This document shows positions 5,939-14,184 of a stretch of 17,018 nucleotides of DNA, piece by piece. The stretch is from Clostridiales bacterium. GTDB lineage: Bacteria; Bacillota; Clostridia; Christensenellales; Aristaeellaceae. The notes below the pieces were generated by a model that made no database searches, was not told the DNA's origin, and worked only from the letters and a program-made list of their open reading frames with translations. A program made the position numbers and the translations under genes. Numbering within the stretch: the stretch's first letter is position 1; each line of letters starts with the position of its first letter. The stretch lies in the NCBI GenBank assembly GCA_019409045.1, contig DXVG01000011.1:1-17018 (forward strand), read 5' to 3'.

Positions 5939-8173
5939 TCAGCAAAAAAATTCCTCCGTCGGCTTTTCCGGCGCGTCCAATACAAGGCCCATCCGGGGAT
6001 CGTAGCGCTGTGCATATTGCGGCCTGAGGATAAACACGTCGCTCGCCTGCCGGGCGTCGCCGCGACGGGCGGGATAATAGAGCTGCTCCGCCATGTCGGA
6101 GAGCTTGTCAGGATCATTCTGGAACACGCTGACGGTGATGGGGGCGGCATTGCGCAGCAGGGCAGGCGTCAGGCCGCCTTGGGCAGCTGAGCGCACTTCA
6201 TGAAACAGCGCTTCCTGTCGGGCGTAGGGCACGATGATTTTATAGCCCTTTGTGTCGATCAGCTTGTATTGCCGTTCGACCTCGGGGTAGTCCAGGGCGT
6301 CTATGGCTGCGGTCAGCGCAGGTTTGTCCTGATGTTGCCGGTACAGCGCGTCATAGTACGCGCGTATATCCTCGGGATTGTGAAGATCAATCGGCTTTGC
6401 GTGATGCATGCGCTGCACGATCATCGCCGCGCGCTCATAGGCGTGACCCGGGTATAGTCGCTTCTGCCCCTGCGCGTCCGGCTCAAAGATCACGACCCTG
6501 CCCGGCCTGGGCAAAAGGCCGTTGCGGTTGCAGCGGCCCGCGGCCTGGATGATGCTCTCCAGCGGCGCGAGCGCGCGATACATCGCGTCAAAGTCCAGAT
6601 CGACGCCGGCCTCGATGCACTGCGTCGCCACGACGAGGCAGGGCAGTCCCTGTGCCTGCCGCCGCCTGATCTCCTCCACGACCCAGCTGCGATGCGCCGG
6701 GCACAGGTCGGTCGTCAGCAGGAACAGGCCGTCGCTCGACCCCCGCGCATCCCAAACGGCACGAAACAGCGTCCGCGCATGGGCGCGCAGGTTGACGATC
6801 GCGCAGACATTGTCGTGCGCGCTCATCTCCACGGCAATCTCCTCAAGCGGCGTCCGCCGGTCGATGCGCCATTCCACCTGCGTGCGGCGCAGCTGCGCGA
6901 ACAGGCGCGCGTGGTCCGGCAGTATCTCCGTCGGCTGCCAGTCGGTTATATTGGCAAAGGCGGGCTGGGTGGCGGTCGAGAAGACCATCGTGCAATGATA
7001 GCGGGCGCAGAGCTCTTTGACCGCGCCGAGGCTCGCCGTCAGCAGTTCGGCAGGCAGGCTTTGCGCCTCGTCGAACAGCACGACGCTGTTGGCGATGTTG
7101 TGCATTTTGCGGCATTCGCCCGGCTTGCTGGAAAACAGCGTTTCAAAGAAGCGCACCGACGTGGTCACGATGAACGGCACGCTCCAGCGCGCGGTGAACG
7201 CCCTCGTCTGATCGTCGAAGTCGCTCTGGCTGTGGTCTTCCAGCACGTCGCCCACGATGCCGCGGTAGACGCGGGCGTTCTGCTCCGTGAGCGTCAAAAA
7301 CGGCAGCACGACGATGATCCGCCGCTTGCCTGTATGCAGGCAATGGCGCAGCGCGAAGTGCAGCATGGCCAGCGTCTTGCCCGCGCCGGTGGGCGCGGTG
7401 AGCGTGTAAAGCCCCTCCGGGCCGTCGCCCATTGCGCCACATTGCTCAAATACGCCGTCGCGCAGCGCATTGAGCGCCGGGTCGGAAGCGGAATTGCGCC
7501 GGAGATCGCGGCAATGGCGGTAGAGCTCCTCAAGGAGCGCCGCAGCGTCAAAGCTGAGGTTTTCCGTGCGCCGACAGTAGGCGGCGTCCTCGTCCAGCGC
7601 GGAGGATGTGTAATCGGCGTCCACCAGACAGGAAAAGAGCATCCGCGTGCGCAGCATCTTCTGAAGATTGCCCAGCGCGCACAGGGACAGATCAGGCGCC
7701 TTCCACGCGGGAAAGTCGCGCTGGAAGGCTTCCCATGCGGACTGATATTCTTCCTTTCCGTGCAGCGCGGCGTACTTTTCGGCGCGGGTTTCCACCGGCC
7801 CCGTTTGGGAAACGCTCGCGAGCATCTTTTCGATCAACATGCCGCGGTCGACCAGCCCGTCGTGATGGCCGTTGACGGCGGTAATGATCGCGTCAAGGGC
7901 CTCCCTTTGGGAGCGAAGGCGTTGCGAAATGATGTACAAAAACGCCGCGCTGCTGAACGCATGATCCACATGATGCAATATGCGATCCAACACACGCTGA
8001 AAATCCGCGCTGTATTTTGCGAAGTCATGAAACAGCCCCGCCACAAAGCCGATCTCACCCATGCCGATCTCTACGGCGTAGCGTTCGGTCAGTTTAGCCA
8101 CCGCCGCGAGATGCTCTTTGACGGTCACCTGCCTGCCATCCGGCAGTTTTGATTTGGCGTAATAAATAACCAT
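5939..8173 (-). CDS. cas3: CRISPR-associated helicase-nuclease Cas3
   Basis: Cas3 is recruited by target-bound Cascade, then nicks, unwinds and degrades the DNA. The 744-residue protein has an N-terminal HD nuclease domain (His21 in KEHL, His49-Asp50 in LFHDFAKYS, His103/His104 in NGHHDG, Asp186 in LVDADYT). The SF2 helicase has Walker A APTGAGKT (260-267), DEAQ (368-371), STATQ (399-403), CIEAGVDLD (519-527) and QAAGRCNRNG (543-552). A helical C-terminal region follows. All catalytic motifs are intact. I chose the ATG at 8173 because GGAGG lies five bases upstream and the sequence before it is not Cas3-like, although the frame is open to 8521. It has its own promoter about 100 bp upstream. 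Confidence 0.95.
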   Translation of the reverse strand: MVIYYAKSKLPDGRQVTVKEHLAAVAKLTERYAVEIGMGEIGFVAGLFHDFAKYSADFQRVLDRILHHVDHAFSSAAFLYIISQRLRSQREALDAIITAVNGHHDGLVDRGMLIEKMLASVSQTGPVETRAEKYAALHGKEEYQSAWEAFQRDFPAWKAPDLSLCALGNLQKMLRTRMLFSCLVDADYTSSALDEDAAYCRRTENLSFDAAALLEELYRHCRDLRRNSASDPALNALRDGVFEQCGAMGDGPEGLYTLTAPTGAGKTLAMLHFALRHCLHTGKRRIIVVLPFLTLTEQNARVYRGIVGDVLEDHSQSDFDDQTRAFTARWSVPFIVTTSVRFFETLFSSKPGECRKMHNIANSVVLFDEAQSLPAELLTASLGAVKELCARYHCTMVFSTATQPAFANITDWQPTEILPDHARLFAQLRRTQVEWRIDRRTPLEEIAVEMSAHDNVCAIVNLRAHARTLFRAVWDARGSSDGLFLLTTDLCPAHRSWVVEEIRRRQAQGLPCLVVATQCIEAGVDLDFDAMYRALAPLESIIQAAGRCNRNGLLPRPGRVVIFEPDAQGQKRLYPGHAYERAAMIVQRMHHAKPIDLHNPEDIRAYYDALYRQHQDKPALTAAIDALDYPEVERQYKLIDTKGYKIIVPYARQEALFHEVRSAAQGGLTPALLRNAAPITVSVFQNDPDKLSDMAEQLYYPARRGDARQASDVFILRPQYAQRYDPRMGLVLDAPEKPTEEFFC

Positions 8174-8276
8174 TTCCGCCTCCTCCCCAACAGCGCCCTT
8201 CTCGATAAGAGCCAGTACGTCCTTTAGCAATGGACCATCCACAGGTTGTATTCCCAAAACGCCCGGATGATGTTTT

Positions 8277-8305
8277 ATTATATCAAAGCAAATTGTTAAT
8301 TGCAA
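8277..8305 (-). promoter_or_regulatory. Promoter of cas3
   Basis: On the minus strand TTGCAA (8305-8300) and a perfect TATAAT (8282-8277) are separated by exactly 17 bases. Transcription would begin near 8270, leaving a leader of about 97 nt before the cas3 ATG. The stretch is AT-rich, unlike the coding DNA around it. Confidence 0.72.
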
Positions 8306-8571
8306 TATTATTAATGCACAAAGATGAAATAACTCTGTTTCCACCACCCGGTTTTCCCCGGTTGCGCAATTTATGGAAAAACACCAGCAAACTGTCGCGC
8401 AAGCGCTTTCTGCGCCCTGCGTATGCTGACAGTTGTATGGGTAGAATACATATTGGACAACAGAACGAAAAGGGGAGAAGGATAAGGCCACATCGGTCAT
8501 TGTTGAAGTCGCAGGCAACAAGCGAACGAGAGGAGGCTTTATCCTTCAGGAGCAAGTATATAACACAGGGC
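8306..8571. other. Intergenic stretch without a recognised gene
   Basis: This lies between the cas3 promoter and the first readable transposase segment. A plus-strand frame is open across it (8230-8694), and a second frame reads protein-like in its last 100 bases before stopping, but neither matches a family I know nor has a convincing start. It may be the eroded left end of the insertion element. Confidence 0.4.
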
Positions 8572-9147
8572 ATGACGTTTCGGCAATTCCTGATGAAGTG
8601 CGCGAAGAAATACGCCGTCAGCTGGAAGTACACAGGAGCTGATTGTGCATCTATTTCTGGAAAGCCCGCTGGGATGGAACCGAGCAGCCGCTGACCTACC
8701 CGTCTCGTCGACTTCACAAGACATCCCAACCAGCACACAGAAGCAGGGCTGAAGCGTATGCGGAACCCGCGCTGCCGCCAAGCCAACGCTGGGGATGGTG
8801 GAACTGTGGCACCGACTGCGACAGCGGGGACATGACCTCCGGGAAGTTCAGGTGGAGCGCGGTCAGACGGACAACGGCTTTGAATTTACCGCCGTTTCTC
8901 AAATAGCAGACGGGATTTGCTCACCTTGTTTGAGATCATCGCCTCTGTGCTGGGCGTCCGGCGCAAACTCATCCGCTCCATACACCCCGTCATAACGGCA
9001 AGGTGGAACGCAGCCACCGTGAAGATCAGAAGCGCTTCCATTCCTCTCACAGCGTTTATTCTCTGAACGACTTCGTAAAACAGTTCGCCGAACACAACCG
9101 TCGTTCCAACAAGTTCCCCATGTGGCCTCTTGACTGGATTTCCCTCT
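8572..9147 (+). pseudogene. Degenerate DDE-type (integrase-core) transposase remnant
   Basis: Pieces of one transposase can be read in order through changing frames: MTFRQFLMKCAKKYAVS (from 8572), CIYFWKARWDGTEQPL (from 8646), MVELWHRLRQRGHDL (from 8795), QTDNGFEFT, FSNSRRDLLTLFEIIASVLG (from about 8893) and RHNGKVERSHRED to RRSNKFPMWPLDW (from 8988). TDNG and HNGKVER carry the second and third residues of the catalytic triad. The jump from LRQRGHDL almost directly to QTDNGFEFT means the region with the first Asp is deleted. At least four frameshifts make it non-functional. It resembles IS3/IS481-like integrase-core transposases; the exact family is not certain. No terminal repeats or target duplication were recognised. 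Confidence 0.75.
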
Positions 9148-9183
9148 TGAAATCTCCGCCTTATATGCTTGACAAACCTACAA

Positions 9184-9215
9184 TGCGCCGCCTCCGCATG
9201 CGCGAAGGCGGCGCA
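9184..9215 (-). terminator. Probable terminator of the transporter operon
   Basis: TGCGCCGCCT (9184-9193) and AGGCGGCGCA (9206-9215) form a perfect 10-bp GC-rich stem with a 12-base loop, 21 bp after the stop of the last permease gene. On the minus strand it is followed by TTGTAGGTTTG, a broken T-rich tail, so termination may be incomplete. Confidence 0.6.
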
Positions 9216-9236
9216 CCTTTGGGCGCTTTGGCCGCG

Positions 9237-10211
9237 TCAGCGGCCGCCCTTGTCGTAGGGGATGCCCTCGGCCTTGGGCGCGCGCGACTTCTTGGAGGTC
9301 AGCACCAAGACGATCATGGTCACGATGTAGGGGAGCATCAGGTAGATATACTCGCTCGCCTTCACGCCCTCGAAGTCCGGAAGGAAGGGTATGCTGCCCG
9401 AGTAGGAGGCGAGGATCTTGAAAAACGCGAAGAACAGGGAAGCGCCCAGTATGTTCAGGGGCTTCCAGTTGCCGAAGATCATTACCGCCAGCGCGAGGAA
9501 GCCGTAGCCCGCCACCTGGCTCTGGAAGCCGGAGCCCGCCGCCACGGTGAACGCCAGGCCGCCCACGCCGCCCAGAACGCCGGAGATGAGCACGCCGATG
9601 TAGCGCATCTTGTACACGTTGATGCCCACGCTGTTGGCCGCCTGCGGGTGCTCGCCGCAGGCGCGCAGCCGCAGCCCGAGCCGCGTGCGGTACAGCAGCA
9701 CCGCGGCGATGATAAACAGCACAATGGCGATGGGCGTTGTGAGATAGAGGCTCTTAAAGATCAGGCGGTTGAAGAACACGTCCTGCGAGGCCTCGGAGGT
9801 TATGCGCACCCAGCGGGGGATGGCGATGGTGGTCTGTCCCTGTCCCTGGATCGCCCAGGTCAGAACCACTGCGAACGCGGGCGCGAGCATGTTCAGCGCC
9901 GTGCCGCCGATGGTCTGGTTCGCCTTGAGGTGGATGGAGGCAAATGCCAACAGCAGCGAGAACACCGCGCCGGAGGCCGCCGCCACCAGGATCGCCAGAA
10001 ACACCGTGAACTGCGGATGCTGCGCGCCCCAGCCGATCTTATCCATCGCGCTCAAAAACAGGCAGCTCATCAGCGCGCCGATGATCATGATGCCCTCCAG
10101 CGCGATGTTTATGATGCCGCTGCGCTCGGAGAACATACCGCCCAGCGCCACCAGCAGAAGCGGCACCGCGAACAGTATGGTAGAGCTGAGTATATCGGCG
10201 AATATAAGCAT
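9237..10211 (-). CDS. ABC transporter permease, nucleoside/BMP type (NupQ-like)
   Basis: This is the second inner-membrane permease of a nucleoside-type ABC importer. The 324-residue protein is very hydrophobic, with several membrane spans and the family signatures ERSGIINIALEGIMIIGAL near residues 29-47, GLRLRACGEHPQAANSVGIN and a glycine-rich GVLGGVGGLAFTVAAG, as in B. subtilis NupQ-like (BPD_transp_2) permeases. AAAGGAGG lies seven bases before the ATG, and the start overlaps the stop of the upstream permease (TGATG), pointing to coupled translation. It pairs with the preceding permease and the shared ATPase. The substrate is not proven; nucleosides are the known substrates of this class. 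A hairpin terminator follows. Confidence 0.88.
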   Translation of the reverse strand: MLIFADILSSTILFAVPLLLVALGGMFSERSGIINIALEGIMIIGALMSCLFLSAMDKIGWGAQHPQFTVFLAILVAAASGAVFSLLLAFASIHLKANQTIGGTALNMLAPAFAVVLTWAIQGQGQTTIAIPRWVRITSEASQDVFFNRLIFKSLYLTTPIAIVLFIIAAVLLYRTRLGLRLRACGEHPQAANSVGINVYKMRYIGVLISGVLGGVGGLAFTVAAGSGFQSQVAGYGFLALAVMIFGNWKPLNILGASLFFAFFKILASYSGSIPFLPDFEGVKASEYIYLMLPYIVTMIVLVLTSKKSRAPKAEGIPYDKGGR

Positions 10212-11314
10212 CAGCGGTCCTCCTTTCCGGCGTCGGCGGCGCTGTCCCTGCGCCGAAGCAGGCGCGAAATGCCGCCCTGCACCAGCAGCGAGAACGCGCT
10301 CAGGTAGATGATCGCCGCGATGATGATGTCGATGATCTCCTTGGCGTACTCGGGCTGCAGCGTCTCGCCGCCCACCTGTATGTAGGACACGAACAGCGCC
10401 GAGAATATGATGCCCACGGGGTTGGACGAGGCCAGCAGCGCCACGGGGATGCCGTTAAAGCCCATTGGCAACAGCGTCTTTACGATGTTGAACTGCGCCG
10501 TGCCGCTCAGGTAGTAAATGGCGCCGCCGATGCCGGCGAACGCGCCGGAGATGGCCATGGACAAGACGATGTTGCGCTTGTCGTTGATGCCCGCGTAGAG
10601 GCTCGCGCTGCGGTTGTAGCCGCAGGCCTTGAGCTCGTAGCCAAACGTGGTCTTGGACAGTATCACCCACGCGATGATGGCAAACACCACCGCGATGAAT
10701 ATGCCGATGTTCATGTAGCTGCCCAGCACCTCGTCCATCCCGAGCTTGGGAAGGATCGCGTCGGGGTTGGCGATGCCCAGGCTCCCCGTGCGGTCCTTGA
10801 CGGGCTGCTTCCAGGCGTTTGCGAGCATCATGGGCATGTTGTTGAGCGCGAGGTTCACTGCGAACAGGCCGATCCAGTTGAACATGATGGCCGCGATGAC
10901 CTCGTTGACGTTGAAGTAGGCCTTGAAAAAGCCCGGGATCGCGCCCCAGATCGCCCCGCCGATCATCGCGGCGAGTATGCACACATACCACGGCATCTGG
11001 AACTGTATAGCCGCCACCAGCGCGAAGAACGCGCCGACGGTGTACTGCCCGGTCGCGCCGATGTTGAAAAGGCCCGTCTTGAACGCGAAGCCCACCGAAA
11101 GGCCGGTCATCAGAAGCGGCGCGGCGGTGTAGAGCACCTTGCCGAACTTGGACAGGTCGCGCGCGCCGTTCAAGATCATGTTTTCAAAGCCGCTGAGCGC
11201 GTGCGAGGGGTTGATCACCAGCAGCAGCACAAACCCCAGCAAAAACCCGGCCAGTATGGAGATCAGCGAGCCCAGCAGGCTCACGACGCCGCGCTTTTGA
11301 AGAAGTTTTCTCAT
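10211..11314 (-). CDS. ABC transporter permease, nucleoside/BMP type (NupP-like)
   Basis: First permease of the importer, 367 residues. It has an N-terminal membrane span after a short basic segment (MRKLLQKRG), multiple further spans and the family motif KTGLFNIGATGQYTVGAF (about 79-96), plus NEVIAAIMFNWIGL and GYELKACGYNRSASLYAGI. This matches the NupP-like BPD_transp_2 permeases. The ATG overlaps the ATPase TGA as ATGA, and GGGAGG lies eight bases upstream. The C-terminus is a charged cytoplasmic tail (LLRRRDSAADAGKEDR). Gene order binding protein, ATPase, permease, permease is the same as nupNOPQ. Substrate specificity beyond nucleoside-like compounds cannot be read from the sequence. Confidence 0.88.
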   Translation of the reverse strand: MRKLLQKRGVVSLLGSLISILAGFLLGFVLLLVINPSHALSGFENMILNGARDLSKFGKVLYTAAPLLMTGLSVGFAFKTGLFNIGATGQYTVGAFFALVAAIQFQMPWYVCILAAMIGGAIWGAIPGFFKAYFNVNEVIAAIMFNWIGLFAVNLALNNMPMMLANAWKQPVKDRTGSLGIANPDAILPKLGMDEVLGSYMNIGIFIAVVFAIIAWVILSKTTFGYELKACGYNRSASLYAGINDKRNIVLSMAISGAFAGIGGAIYYLSGTAQFNIVKTLLPMGFNGIPVALLASSNPVGIIFSALFVSYIQVGGETLQPEYAKEIIDIIIAAIIYLSAFSLLVQGGISRLLRRRDSAADAGKEDR

Positions 11315-12849
11315 GTTACCGACCTCCCGTCCTGCCGCTTCGCGCCCGCCATGTAGAGTCCGAGGTCCTGCACGGTGGTGCTCTTGGGCTCAAACTCGCC
11401 GACGATGCGGCCCTCGTACATCACCAGTATGCGGTCGGAGAGGTTCATCACCTCGTCCAGCTCCAGCGACACCAGCAGCACCGCCTTGCCTGCGTCGCGC
11501 GCCTGCACGATGCGCCTGTGAATGTTCTCTATGGCGCCCACGTCCAAGCCGCGCGTCGGCTGCACCGCGACCAGCAGGCAGCTCTCCCGGTCCAGCTCGC
11601 GGCCGACGATGGCCTTTTGCTGGTTGCCGCCGGACATGCTGCGCGCGATGGTCTGCGCGCCCTCGCTGGAGCGCACGTCGTACTGCTCGATGAGCCGCTC
11701 GGCGTAGGCGCGCACGCTGTCCCGGCGGATAAAGCCGTGCCGCTGAAATTCCGGTTCCCAATACCGCTGGAGCACGAGGTTCTCCTCCAGCGTGTAGTCC
11801 AGCACCAGGCCGTGCTTGTGCCTGTCCTCGGGGATGTGCGTCATGCCCGCCACGGAGCGTTCGCGGATGGAGGCGCGGGAGATGTCCTTGCCCCCGAGCG
11901 TGATCTCGCCCGCGCTCATCCGGTCAAGGCCGGTCAGCGCGGACACGAACTCCGTCTGGCCGTTTCCCTCGATGCCCGCAAGGCACACGATCTCGCCCCT
12001 GCGCACGTCAAAGGACACGTCCGAAACGGCGTTTTTCCGGTGCGTGTGGGAGGGCACGGTCACGCCGCGCACCTTTAAGACCACCTCGCCGGGCTGCGCG
12101 GGCGCCTTTTCCACGTTGAAGTCCACGTCGCGGCCGACCATCATGCGGCTCAGCTCCTCCTTGGTGGTGGAGGCGATGTCCACGGTGCCGATGCAGCGCC
12201 CCTTGCGCAGCACCGTGCAGCGGTCGGCGACGGCCATGATCTCGTTGAGCTTGTGGGTGATAAAGAGTATGGACTTGCCCTCCCGCGCGAACGAGCGCAT
12301 GATCTCCATCAGCTCGTCGATCTCCTGCGGCGTGAGCACGGCCGTGGGCTCGTCGAGTATGAGGATCTCGTTGTCGCGATAGAGCATCTTGAGGATCTCC
12401 ACGCGCTGCTGCATGCCCACCGAGATGTCTTCGATCAGGGCGTCCGGGTCGACGCGCATGCCGTACTTTTCACTCAGCGCCAGTACCTTTTTGCGCGCGG
12501 CGTCCTTTTTGAGAAAGCCGAGGTGCGTGTCCTCCGCGCCCAGTATGATGTTGTCCAAAACAGAAAAGACCTCGACCAACTTGAAGTGCTGATGCACCAT
12601 GCCGATGCCCAGCGCGGTCGCGTCGTTCGGATCGTTGATCTTTACGACTTTTCCGTCCTTTTTAATGACGCCCGCCTCCGGCTGATACATGCCGAAAAGC
12701 ACGCTCATCAGCGTGGACTTGCCCGCGCCGTTCTCGCCCAGCAGCGCGTGTATCTCGCCCTTTTTGAGCAGCAGTGTCACATCGTCGTTGGCGCGTATGC
12801 CCGGGAACACCTTTGTGATGCCCAGCATTTCAATGACATATTCGCTCAT
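11311..12849 (-). CDS. ABC transporter ATPase with two nucleotide-binding domains (NupO-like)
   Basis: This 512-residue protein fuses two ATPase domains and should power the two permeases beside it. The first domain is complete: GENGAGKS (38-45), Gln87 in MVHQHF, signature SVGMQQR (143-149), Walker B ILILDEP (162-168) and His199 in ITHK. The second is degenerate, as usual in sugar- and nucleoside-type ATPases: AGIEGNGQTE (291-300) lacks the Walker Lys, although SGGNQQK (406-412) is kept, and VAVQPTRGLDVGAIE replaces a normal Walker B. The latter is typical of BMP-linked ATPases. AAGGGG precedes the ATG. A 110-bp gap with a hairpin separates it from the binding-protein gene. Confidence 0.92.
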   Translation of the reverse strand: MSEYVIEMLGITKVFPGIRANDDVTLLLKKGEIHALLGENGAGKSTLMSVLFGMYQPEAGVIKKDGKVVKINDPNDATALGIGMVHQHFKLVEVFSVLDNIILGAEDTHLGFLKKDAARKKVLALSEKYGMRVDPDALIEDISVGMQQRVEILKMLYRDNEILILDEPTAVLTPQEIDELMEIMRSFAREGKSILFITHKLNEIMAVADRCTVLRKGRCIGTVDIASTTKEELSRMMVGRDVDFNVEKAPAQPGEVVLKVRGVTVPSHTHRKNAVSDVSFDVRRGEIVCLAGIEGNGQTEFVSALTGLDRMSAGEITLGGKDISRASIRERSVAGMTHIPEDRHKHGLVLDYTLEENLVLQRYWEPEFQRHGFIRRDSVRAYAERLIEQYDVRSSEGAQTIARSMSGGNQQKAIVGRELDRESCLLVAVQPTRGLDVGAIENIHRRIVQARDAGKAVLLVSLELDEVMNLSDRILVMYEGRIVGEFEPKSTTVQDLGLYMAGAKRQDGRSVT

Positions 12850-12915
12850 CCGGCTTCCCCTTCATCATGTAATGCGTTGTCGAAAATGCGGCGCGTTCGC
12901 GGCGCAAATTGTGAA

Positions 12916-12941
12916 GGGGCTGTCTCCAAGGAGGCAGCCCC
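12916..12941 (-). terminator. Hairpin between binding-protein gene and ATPase gene (partial terminator or mRNA stabiliser)
   Basis: GGGGCTG (12916-12922) and CAGCCCC (12935-12941) pair, with a further CTCC/GGAG inner stem separated by one mismatch. It starts 18 bp after the binding-protein stop. On the minus strand only TTCACAATTTG follows, so termination would be leaky. Such hairpins often keep the binding protein in excess over the membrane subunits; that role is inferred. Confidence 0.6.
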
Positions 12942-12959
12942 CATCGAGGCATGTGCGGT

Positions 12960-14030
12960 TTAGGTCTGATCGTCCACGGTGACGTTGACGGTCTCGGGCA
13001 TGGCGTCGGTGCTGTTGCTGATCTCGATCTCGCCGGACTGCACCTTGGCGTAGAGCTCGTTGTACTCCTCGACCGTGTAGGTCTCAAAGCGCCAGGAATG
13101 CTCCGCGGTGGGGATGCCGACGCAGTTCTCGGCCGCGCCCAGCGTCTGGGTCACGCCCGCGTAGTCCTCCGGCCAGGTGCCGCCGTTGTCATACAGCGCG
13201 CCCAGGGAGAGCTGCACGGAGTTGGGCAGGTCCTTCATCGCGGAGGTGATGACCACCTCGGAGAGGTAGTACTGGTCGGAGTCGACGCCGATGACCTTGC
13301 CGTCGCCCTCCTCGGCCGCCGCGATGATGCTGGTGCAGATGCCGCCGCCGCAGGAGAAGATGACCTGGGTGCCCTCGGTGTACCAGCTGGCAGCCTTGGT
13401 CTTGATGTCATCGCTGGGCGCGAAGGAATCCGCGTACCAGTACTTGACGTTCACGTTCACGCCCATCTCCTGCGCAGCCGCGTCGGCGCCCTGCACAAAG
13501 CCGTAGCCGAAGCGGATGACCGCGGGAACCGCCATGCCGCCGGCAAAGCCGAGCTCGGTGTAGCCGTCCTTCACGGCGGCGTAGCCCGCGAAGAAGCCGG
13601 CCTGCTCCTCACGGTAGAGTATGCAGTGGGTGTTTGCGGAGGTCTTATACTCGGAATAGTCGGCGCTGTGGGGCTCGCCGTCCAGGAGCAGGAAGTTCAC
13701 GTCCGGATACTCATCCTGGATCAGATACACAGAATCCTCAAACAGATAGCCGGGGCAGACGACGACCTTGGCGCCGTTCTCAATGGCCGCGCGCATGGAT
13801 TCCATGCGGGCGTCGGTGGAGTCCTCGCTCGGGCGATAGTAGGCGTAGGTCAGGCCGTTTGCCTCGGCGAAGGCCACCATGCCCTCGTAGGAGCTCTGGT
13901 TGAAGGACTGATCGTCGATGTTGCCCACGTCCGTGACCAGCGCCAGCTCGTAGCCTTCTTCCTCGGCCAAAGCGGCGCCGCCCATGACCATGATGGCGAG
14001 GACCAGCAGGGCAGAAAGCAGCTTCTTCAT
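12960..14030 (-). CDS. BMP-family ABC transporter substrate-binding protein (nucleoside type)
   Basis: This is the extracytoplasmic binding protein of the importer, 356 residues, of the BMP/PnrA family that binds purine nucleosides in characterised members. It begins with a signal peptide (MKKLLSALLVLAIMVMGG, probable cleavage after ALA22). The ligand-site motif VTDVGNIDDQSFNQS follows at about residues 32-46, and later VVVCPGYLF, GFAGGMAVP and VIGVDSDQYY. Unlike most Gram-positive members it has no lipobox cysteine; the first Cys lies around residue 93. GGAGG lies ten bases before the ATG. It heads the operon and is transcribed from an extended -10 promoter. Confidence 0.92.
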   Translation of the reverse strand: MKKLLSALLVLAIMVMGGAALAEEEGYELALVTDVGNIDDQSFNQSSYEGMVAFAEANGLTYAYYRPSEDSTDARMESMRAAIENGAKVVVCPGYLFEDSVYLIQDEYPDVNFLLLDGEPHSADYSEYKTSANTHCILYREEQAGFFAGYAAVKDGYTELGFAGGMAVPAVIRFGYGFVQGADAAAQEMGVNVNVKYWYADSFAPSDDIKTKAASWYTEGTQVIFSCGGGICTSIIAAAEEGDGKVIGVDSDQYYLSEVVITSAMKDLPNSVQLSLGALYDNGGTWPEDYAGVTQTLGAAENCVGIPTAEHSWRFETYTVEEYNELYAKVQSGEIEISNSTDAMPETVNVTVDDQT

Positions 14031-14087
14031 ACGGGAATTTCCTCCTTTTTTTGTCGTGATGGGCGCAAGCGCCCAAGGCGCATATAT

Positions 14088-14096
14088 ATTATAACA
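14088..14096 (-). promoter_or_regulatory. Extended -10 promoter of the transporter operon
   Basis: On the minus strand TGTTATAAT (14096-14088) combines a perfect TATAAT with the TGN extension, about 58 bp before the binding-protein ATG. No good -35 lies at the usual distance, which an extended -10 can tolerate. A small perfect inverted repeat, GGGCGC/GCGCCC (14061-14074), lies in the 5' leader. Confidence 0.65.
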
Positions 14097-14184
14097 GAAA
14101 AATTACCGCCTGCATAGACTCAAAGGTGGATTTGTGACAAAAAATGCGGTAGAATGTTTCGGATCAAAACGTTGGGGGCTACAA

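Noticed and set aside
6692..8152. 486-codon plus-strand open frame opposite cas3
   Set aside because: Antisense to well-conserved Cas3 motifs; composition is that of a GC-rich mirror frame.
8174..8521. 116-codon N-terminal extension of Cas3
   Set aside because: The extension is not Cas3-like and covers the predicted promoter; the ATG at 8173 has a strong ribosome-binding site.
8230..8694. 154-codon plus-strand open frame across the cas3 promoter
   Set aside because: Only its last part (from 8572) is transposase-like; the rest has no family resemblance and no ribosome-binding site.
9003..10307. 434-codon plus-strand open frame
   Set aside because: Its first 50 codons are the transposase tail; the rest is antisense to the permease gene, with low-complexity His/Arg/Ala-rich content and no family match.
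12951..14117. 388-codon plus-strand open frame opposite the binding-protein gene
   Set aside because: It mirrors the conserved BMP gene and has no ribosome-binding site or recognisable domain.
14134..14184. Earlier mscL start giving 17 extra residues
   Set aside because: The extension does not fit MscL and lacks a ribosome-binding site.
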